6,022 bases of DNA, from NCBI GenBank assembly GCA_001643475.1, contig LXTK01000010.1, positions 11,219 to 17,240 on the forward strand. The letters run 5' to 3'. The translations under genes were made by a program, and so were the position numbers. Below the pieces are notes generated by a model that saw nothing but the letters and a program-made list of their open reading frames with translations, did not search any database and had not been told where the DNA came from. This DNA is from Proteobacteria bacterium SPGG2 (GTDB taxonomy: Bacteria; Pseudomonadota; Gammaproteobacteria; Acidiferrobacterales; SPGG2). This document shows positions 1 to 3,848 of the stretch, piece after piece (position 1 is the first letter of the stretch; each line of letters starts with the position of its first letter).

Positions 1-28
1 AGTTCAACCCAACGAATTTGACGGTAAG

Positions 29-35
29 AAAGGAG
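29..35 (+). promoter_or_regulatory. Ribosome binding site that fixes the first gene's start
   Basis: AAAGGAG lies 6 bases upstream of the GTG at 42. It is a near-perfect Shine-Dalgarno match at a good distance. It decides between two in-frame starts: the TTG at 18 has no comparable site and would add eight residues ahead of the signal peptide. No promoter for this gene can be recognised in the few bases upstream, so transcription may begin outside the window. Confidence 0.8.
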
Positions 36-41
36 CAATAC

Positions 42-536
42 GTGAAGATATTTGGAAAGATCGTCGTAATCAGCCTACTTTTTATCGGCGCAACGCCGGG
101 AGCAGCGGTTTTCGCTCAAGACAGTTACGAACAGTTCAAAGAGGACATCGAATTAGCCCGTGCAATAGCGCAGTTGGGGAGGGAAGTCATTGTCGAGAGA
201 AACATGCAGCTTAACAGAGAGGACAGCAATAGATTCTGGCCGGTTTATAACGACTACCAAGCAGCTATCGGTAAAGTGAATGATAGACGGATAAAGCTGA
301 TTACCAGCTATGCAGACAGTTATAACAGCGGAAATCTGTCGGATGACAAAGCCTTGGGTTTGTTGGACGAGTTTTTGTCGATTGAAAAGGCGAGACTTAA
401 GGTGAAAAAGAAATACGTTCCGCGCTTCAAGAAAGTGTTGCCTCCCAAGAAGGTGGTGCGATTCTTTCAGGTGGACAACAAATTAGATGCCATGGTCAAA
501 CTGGAGATGGCAAGAAACATACCGTTGGTGCAGTGA
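42..536 (+). CDS. Small exported helical protein, Spy/CpxP-like (function unknown)
   Basis: The product is 164 residues from a GTG start supported by the AAAGGAG site at 29-35. Residues 1-25 form a signal peptide: Lys-2 and Lys-6, a hydrophobic core, then Val-Phe-Ala before Gln-26 as a plausible signal peptidase I site. The protein is therefore expected in the periplasm. The mature part is highly charged and almost wholly helical by appearance. It has an aromatic FWPVY motif at 65-69, a basic stretch near 118-131 and a C-terminal LPPKKVVRFFQ block at 133-143. Size, helical character and the LP-x-x-K-then-RF block recall the Spy/CpxP (LTxxQ) group of periplasmic chaperone or stress-sensor proteins, but the canonical LTxxQ is not clearly present, so the family link is an inference. 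No cysteines, no membrane anchor after the signal. Hand counts on several lines gave about 38-55% GC, mostly lower than the neighbouring genes. It converges with the cyclase gene, with 5 bases between stop codons. Confidence 0.82.
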   Translation: MKIFGKIVVISLLFIGATPGAAVFAQDSYEQFKEDIELARAIAQLGREVIVERNMQLNREDSNRFWPVYNDYQAAIGKVNDRRIKLITSYADSYNSGNLSDDKALGLLDEFLSIEKARLKVKKKYVPRFKKVLPPKKVVRFFQVDNKLDAMVKLEMARNIPLVQ

Positions 537-541
537 TCCCC

Positions 542-2032
542 TTATGACGCGGATTCAACCGGCAGTTCATAAACTGTCACAGGTGTCTGGCGGCCACGCA
601 CAGTTACCTCGCCGATCTGGCGAAATTCGAAGTCGTTACCGGCTAATTCGACGGTGCGCTCGGCAACCAGCACGCGTGTTCCATATTCCTTATTCAGTTG
701 TTCCAGCCTGGCGGCAAGATTGACCTCATCGCCATGTACCGTGTAACCGAGACGATCGGCATCGCCGACCGTTCCGCCGACGACGTGTCCCGTGCTAATA
801 CCGACACGCGTGTTTAGAGTAATGCCGGAGAGAAAGCGGTGGTTTGCATCTATTTGTTGTAACGCCCGCGCGGCCCGCACGGCGTTGGCGGCATGATCCG
901 GATCTTCCACCGGTAGATTGAAGCTCACCAACATGGCGTCACCCTGAAACTGGGTGATGACCCCGCCGTACTGATGGATGGGTTCCGCCATTGTTGTGAA
1001 GTATTCGTTGAGCATGGTAATGATTTGCTCGGGTTGCAGCTGCTCGCAGATTGTCGAGAAGCCTGCAATATCGGTAAACAAGATCGTCGCCTCGCGCGAT
1101 TGAGGGTGAACTACACCTCGATCTTTGAGCACGGTGTCGACGACACTTTCGGGTACGAATCGGCTAAAGGTTTGCCGGATAAAATTGCGGTCCTTCAAGC
1201 CTTCCACCATCTCATCGAATCGCAGCGTGAGTGTACCGATTTCATCGTCGGAGAGAACGGGCACCTTGGATTCCAGATTACCTTGATGCACTTGCTGCAT
1301 GCTGGTAAGTAGATTTCCTACTGGGCGCGTTAAGCTGCGCACAATGAAGACGGTGATGATACCAACGAGCACAACCGCCCCCATGATATCTATCTGAAGT
1401 GCCTGTGTCGTAGTCAGGCCCTGAAGCTCGCGTAGGTCACCCAGAAGGAAGGTATCCAAAAACACCAGCGATGCCGGTATCATGGCGGTTGCGACAAACG
1501 CCAGGGCTAGTTTGTAGAGAAGCCGGCCACCATGCGGCTCTATCACGATACCAGATTGTCGAAATAGTTCCTGCCTGAGGGATAAGGTGTAGTCGTTGAT
1601 CAGGAAATAGATATACGCTCCCAGATAGCCGGCATAGACGGCGTTCAGCAACAGAGGGTGAAGCATCGGCACGGGTAACGAATCGCCCCCGCAGCCGTCA
1701 CAAAATACGGATTCGAAATAGAACATCGGCTGCCCCCAAATCAGCGCGAGAATGAACGTCCAACCGGCTGATAACAATGGCAACCTCCGAACCCTGCGTT
1801 GTTCCTGGCCGAAATTTCCCCGGCCGTCTAAGTGGTGTGTGACGGGCGAGAGAAGGAAATACGAACCGATCAGAATCAATGGGACCATAATAAGGCCGAG
1901 GCTCAGAATTGCGTATGGAACATGTTGAAGCCTAAGGTCCGGCGCGGCGGCGACAGCGAGCAGCACGACGATTAGCGCCAGCACAGTCGGACTTAACATA
2001 AAAAGATAATAGCGGCGAATCATTGCGTTCAT
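542..2032 (-). CDS. Membrane-bound class III adenylate/guanylate cyclase with HAMP domain
   Basis: The 496-residue enzyme is predicted to make cAMP (possibly cGMP) from the nucleoside triphosphate at the inner membrane. Six hydrophobic segments lie at about 8-30, 38-62, 84-105, 124-146, 171-196 and 214-233. Arginines at 6-7 and 79-83 put the N-terminus and the second loop in the cytoplasm. A HAMP linker follows at about 232-285 (Pro-237, DEIG at 263-266), then the cyclase domain at about 310-490. Metal-binding aspartates are Asp-321 in FTDIAGF and Asp-365 in FQGDAM; the transition-state pair is Asn-438 and Arg-442 in NLAAR. Thr-431 at the second purine-contact position fits subclass IIIb. The first purine-contact position, usually lysine, is Gln-361. 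The third extracytoplasmic segment holds a Cys-111/Cys-114 CxxC pair. The ATG at 2032 is preceded by a weak AGTAGG; an ATG three codons later has no better site. The gene may be co-transcribed with the EAL gene 178 bases upstream. No catalytic residue is lost, so activity is likely but nucleotide choice is open. Confidence 0.93.
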   Translation of the reverse strand: MNAMIRRYYLFMLSPTVLALIVVLLAVAAAPDLRLQHVPYAILSLGLIMVPLILIGSYFLLSPVTHHLDGRGNFGQEQRRVRRLPLLSAGWTFILALIWGQPMFYFESVFCDGCGGDSLPVPMLHPLLLNAVYAGYLGAYIYFLINDYTLSLRQELFRQSGIVIEPHGGRLLYKLALAFVATAMIPASLVFLDTFLLGDLRELQGLTTTQALQIDIMGAVVLVGIITVFIVRSLTRPVGNLLTSMQQVHQGNLESKVPVLSDDEIGTLTLRFDEMVEGLKDRNFIRQTFSRFVPESVVDTVLKDRGVVHPQSREATILFTDIAGFSTICEQLQPEQIITMLNEYFTTMAEPIHQYGGVITQFQGDAMLVSFNLPVEDPDHAANAVRAARALQQIDANHRFLSGITLNTRVGISTGHVVGGTVGDADRLGYTVHGDEVNLAARLEQLNKEYGTRVLVAERTVELAGNDFEFRQIGEVTVRGRQTPVTVYELPVESAS

Positions 2033-2210
2033 TGTGGCCTACTGTTTATGTCGTTGAGGATGCGCACTGGCAAGAGGTTATGATTTGATCCGCACGCTAC
2101 TGTACTAAGGGACGTGCTACTTTTAAGCAAGGCGACCTTCGAGGACGGGAATGGAAAGTCGTATGAGGACTGACATTTGGTATGCAGTATCTTCGACCCC
2201 GAAACAGTAC
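2033..2210. other. Intergenic region between the EAL and cyclase genes
   Basis: These 178 bases separate two genes read leftward. No hairpin followed by a T-run is visible on the minus strand, so read-through from the EAL gene into the cyclase is possible. There is a loose inverted pair GCACG (2092-2096) and CGTGC (2113-2117) with a 16-base gap, too weak to call. A candidate promoter lies close to the cyclase start and is listed separately. No small gene with a ribosome binding site was found on either strand. Confidence 0.5.
2045..2073 (-). promoter_or_regulatory. Candidate sigma-70-type promoter for the cyclase gene
   Basis: On the minus strand, TTGCCA (2073-2068; five of six against TTGACA) is followed after exactly 17 bases by CATAAA (2050-2045; four of six against TATAAT). 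A transcript from it would have a leader of only about 5-12 bases before the ATG at 2032, which leaves little room for the ribosome binding site. It may therefore be fortuitous. If real, the cyclase can be expressed separately from the EAL gene. Confidence 0.25.
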
Positions 2211-3563
2211 TCAGTGACTGGCGCCAGCAGGAGGGCGACTTCGGACGAAATCTGCCACCACTTCTGCATCTAGGGGGCGCGCGTAATAATACCCTTGGGC
2301 CTCGTCACAACCTTCCGAGGCGAGGAACTGGATATGATCTGAAGTCTCTGCACCCTCTGCGAGCACTTTCATGTCCAAGTTTTTCCCGATTGCGATAATA
2401 GTACGAGTAATAGCCCGATCATCCGCGTTCTCGTGTGAGTTTCGCACAAAGGACTGGTCGATCTTTAGTCGTTGAACGGGAAAACGCTTCAAGTAACTTA
2501 GGGACGAATAACCTGTACCGAAGTCATCAATGGCCAACTCAATTCCCAGTTCGCGTAGTTGGCGTAAAACAAGTAGTGATTCGTCCCCGTCGCCCATTAC
2601 CGCCCCTTCGGTAAGCTCCAACTCCAACCAATTGGGTTCAAGGTTCGTTTCCGCCAGCAGTGAGCGCACCGTGGTAACGAGGTCGGTCTTATAGAACTGA
2701 ACGGGCGATACATTCACAGCGACGTGGAAAGGTGGCAATCCGGTTCCGCGCCAGTATGCGGCTTGCTCGCAGGCTTTTCGCAGTACCCAGTCCCCAAGTG
2801 GCACAATCAACTCGGAGCGCTCAGCGATAGGGATAAATTCGGCCGGAGAAATGAAACTCCCATCTGGCTGCGGCCAGCGAACAAGTGCCTCGACACCGAC
2901 TAGCGCACCGGTTTTGAGATCGATCTGCGGTTGGTATTGAAGGGTGAGGGCATCGCTTTCGATGGCCGGCAAGAGCTCTCGCACCAGTCGTGCACGCGTT
3001 TCCGCCAACTGCCCCATATCGTCGGTGTAGTAGCGGAGGTCGCCCCCAGCCTCATCTCTTGCTCTTACGAGAGCGAGTTGCGTCTTGCGAAGACACTCCG
3101 CCGCATCGTCGGGTGCGCGGTACTGACAGATTCCCGCGCGCACGCTCATGAAGATGTGACTGCCCAAGGTTTGCACGGTGTTGCCAAGAAACTTAGCTTC
3201 CGCTTCCGGAGCGGACCGGCGACTCAGGCGTTTCACCGGACCGAAGGAGGCGAGCGCCAAATCACCACCTTCGAGACGCCCCATTGCAAAGGCCTCTGGG
3301 AGTTCCTTTTGCATAATGGCAGCAACCTCCCGAAGCAGGTTGTCACCGGCATCGAAGCCGAGCGCGGCATTGACGTGTCGAAGCTTTGGCAGGCTAACGA
3401 CACCGAGCCACAGCTTCCCAAGTTCTTGCGTGGATGCTTGCGCTATTGCACGATCCACCTCGCTTAGGAAAGGGCGCCGAAGTAGAAATCCCGTAATCTC
3501 GTCATGGTCCGATCCCGCCAATGCGGAACCTCCCCCGGATCGGATCGGTTTATCGTCAGACAC
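2211..3563 (-). CDS. c-di-GMP phosphodiesterase: degenerate GGDEF plus intact EAL domain
   Basis: The product is 450 residues and predicted cytoplasmic, with no signal peptide, membrane helix or recognised sensor domain ahead of the catalytic part. A GGDEF-type domain covers about 20-180, recognisable from DEITG near 21-25 and GFDAGDNLLREV near 69-80. Its signature is changed to EGGDL at 98-102, so it should not make c-di-GMP; no RxxD inhibitory site is seen. The EAL domain covers about 195-442 and keeps its expected catalytic residues: Glu-225 in EALVRW, Asn-284 in NVSP, Glu-316 and Glu-319 in ELTE, Asp-346/Asp-347 in DDFGTGYSS, Lys-367 in KID, the AEGAET loop at 402-407 and Gln-423 in AQGYYY. 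It is therefore likely an active phosphodiesterase turning c-di-GMP into pGpG. The altered GGDEF may bind GTP and regulate the EAL domain, as known for proteins of this type. The GTG start at 3563 is set by a GAGGGA site 7 bases upstream. The cyclase gene lies downstream on the same strand. Confidence 0.93.
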   Translation of the reverse strand: MSDDKPIRSGGGSALAGSDHDEITGFLLRRPFLSEVDRAIAQASTQELGKLWLGVVSLPKLRHVNAALGFDAGDNLLREVAAIMQKELPEAFAMGRLEGGDLALASFGPVKRLSRRSAPEAEAKFLGNTVQTLGSHIFMSVRAGICQYRAPDDAAECLRKTQLALVRARDEAGGDLRYYTDDMGQLAETRARLVRELLPAIESDALTLQYQPQIDLKTGALVGVEALVRWPQPDGSFISPAEFIPIAERSELIVPLGDWVLRKACEQAAYWRGTGLPPFHVAVNVSPVQFYKTDLVTTVRSLLAETNLEPNWLELELTEGAVMGDGDESLLVLRQLRELGIELAIDDFGTGYSSLSYLKRFPVQRLKIDQSFVRNSHENADDRAITRTIIAIGKNLDMKVLAEGAETSDHIQFLASEGCDEAQGYYYARPLDAEVVADFVRSRPPAGASH

Positions 3564-3570
3564 GGTATGG

Positions 3571-3576
3571 TCCCTC
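3571..3576 (-). promoter_or_regulatory. Ribosome binding site of the EAL gene
   Basis: GAGGGA on the minus strand lies 7 bases before the GTG at 3563 and settles that codon as the start. Just upstream (about 3591-3615) the minus strand is A-rich with runs such as AAAAACAACAAAAAC, which would form an unstructured leader in the messenger. Confidence 0.75.
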
Positions 3577-3652
3577 GTTTGTTCTCACACTCTCAATGTT
3601 TTTGTTGTTTTTGGGCGTTAGGTAGTTTCACTGAGGTCAAGGAAACCTCCCA

Positions 3653-3672
3653 CATTGCCTGATATTACCTGA
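3653..3672. repeat. Tandem 10-base direct repeat, possible operator
   Basis: CATTGCCTGA is followed directly by TATTACCTGA; eight of ten positions agree. The 10-base period is about one helical turn, so both copies face the same side of the DNA, as in tandem sites for response regulators of the OmpR type. It lies about 90-110 bases upstream of the EAL start codon and about 120 bases upstream of the TATAAT box of the opposite gene. A role as operator is inferred only from spacing and position. Confidence 0.35.
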
Positions 3673-3701
3673 GTCCCTACCGTTCAACTAGTTTCCAATG
3701 C

Positions 3702-3746
3702 GGGGTCGGCCCACCCCCGTGGACTTACATACACGATCGGCGGGGG
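3702..3746. repeat. GC-rich overlapping inverted repeats
   Basis: GGGGT (3702-3706) can pair with ACCCC (3713-3717) around a six-base loop. The same C-run, as CCCCCG (3714-3719), can instead pair with CGGGGG (3741-3746), with a smaller CGTG/CACG stem nested inside (3718-3721 and 3732-3735). The two main stems exclude each other. No T-run follows on either strand, so an intrinsic terminator is not supported. The site lies upstream of the proposed plus-strand promoter and would not be in that transcript. Confidence 0.35.
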
Positions 3747-3793
3747 CAAGGAAATATGTCACAATGTAGCGAGTACCTCTACAAGTAAACGTT

Positions 3794-3799
3794 TATAAT
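3794..3799 (+). promoter_or_regulatory. Candidate -10 box for the AsmA-like gene
   Basis: TATAAT matches the sigma-70 -10 consensus exactly. No good -35 box lies 16-18 bases upstream (GAGTAC at 17 bases), and there is no TG extension, so the promoter would be weak or need an activator. Transcription from about 3806 would give a leader of about 43 bases to the TTG at 3849 or about 73 to the GTG at 3879. Confidence 0.4.
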
Positions 3800-3848
3800 C
3801 ACCGCGCTTTATCGTCATCTCGACAAAATCCGTCACTAGTCACATATT

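Larger units (their letters stand above)
3564..3848. other. Divergent control region between the EAL and AsmA-like genes
   Basis: This 285-base gap lies between genes read away from each other, so it should carry both promoters. From left to right it holds the EAL ribosome binding site, an A-rich leader on the minus strand, an inverted repeat GAGGT/ACCTC (3633-3637 and 3645-3649), a tandem 10-base repeat (3653-3672), GC-rich inverted repeats (3702-3746), and a perfect TATAAT on the plus strand (3794-3799). The pair GTCAC-TA-GTCAC (3832-3843) sits just ahead of the AsmA frame and includes the in-frame stop that bounds it. No convincing promoter for the EAL gene was found: TTGACC occurs on the minus strand (near 3636-3641) but lacks a good partner. 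No small gene was supported here. Confidence 0.6.

Noticed and set aside
18..41. Longer first gene starting at the TTG at 18
   Set aside because: It has no ribosome binding site, and the GTG at 42 has AAAGGAG 6 bases upstream and begins a well-formed signal peptide.
561..578. Inverted repeat CAGTT-CATA-AACTG after the first gene as a terminator
   Set aside because: The stem is short, no T-run follows on either strand, and it lies within the cyclase coding end.
487..723. Plus-strand open frame of 78 codons over the two gene ends
   Set aside because: It lies in another frame over the end of the first gene and antisense to the cyclase; the encoded sequence resembles no protein.
974..1312. Plus-strand open frame of 112 codons
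   Set aside because: It is wholly antisense to the HAMP and catalytic part of the cyclase, whose motifs are intact.
2177..2398. Plus-strand open frame of 73 codons beginning in the 2033-2210 gap
   Set aside because: It starts at a TTG without a ribosome binding site and mostly runs antisense to the end of the EAL domain.
2931..3621. Two long plus-strand frames (2931-3467 and 3178-3621)
   Set aside because: Both are antisense to the GGDEF/EAL gene. Length comes from codon bias of the real gene; neither has a recognisable domain.
3832..3843. GTCAC-TA-GTCAC as a CRP-type site
   Set aside because: It is a direct repeat with a 7-base period, not the inverted TGTGA-N6-TCACA arrangement.
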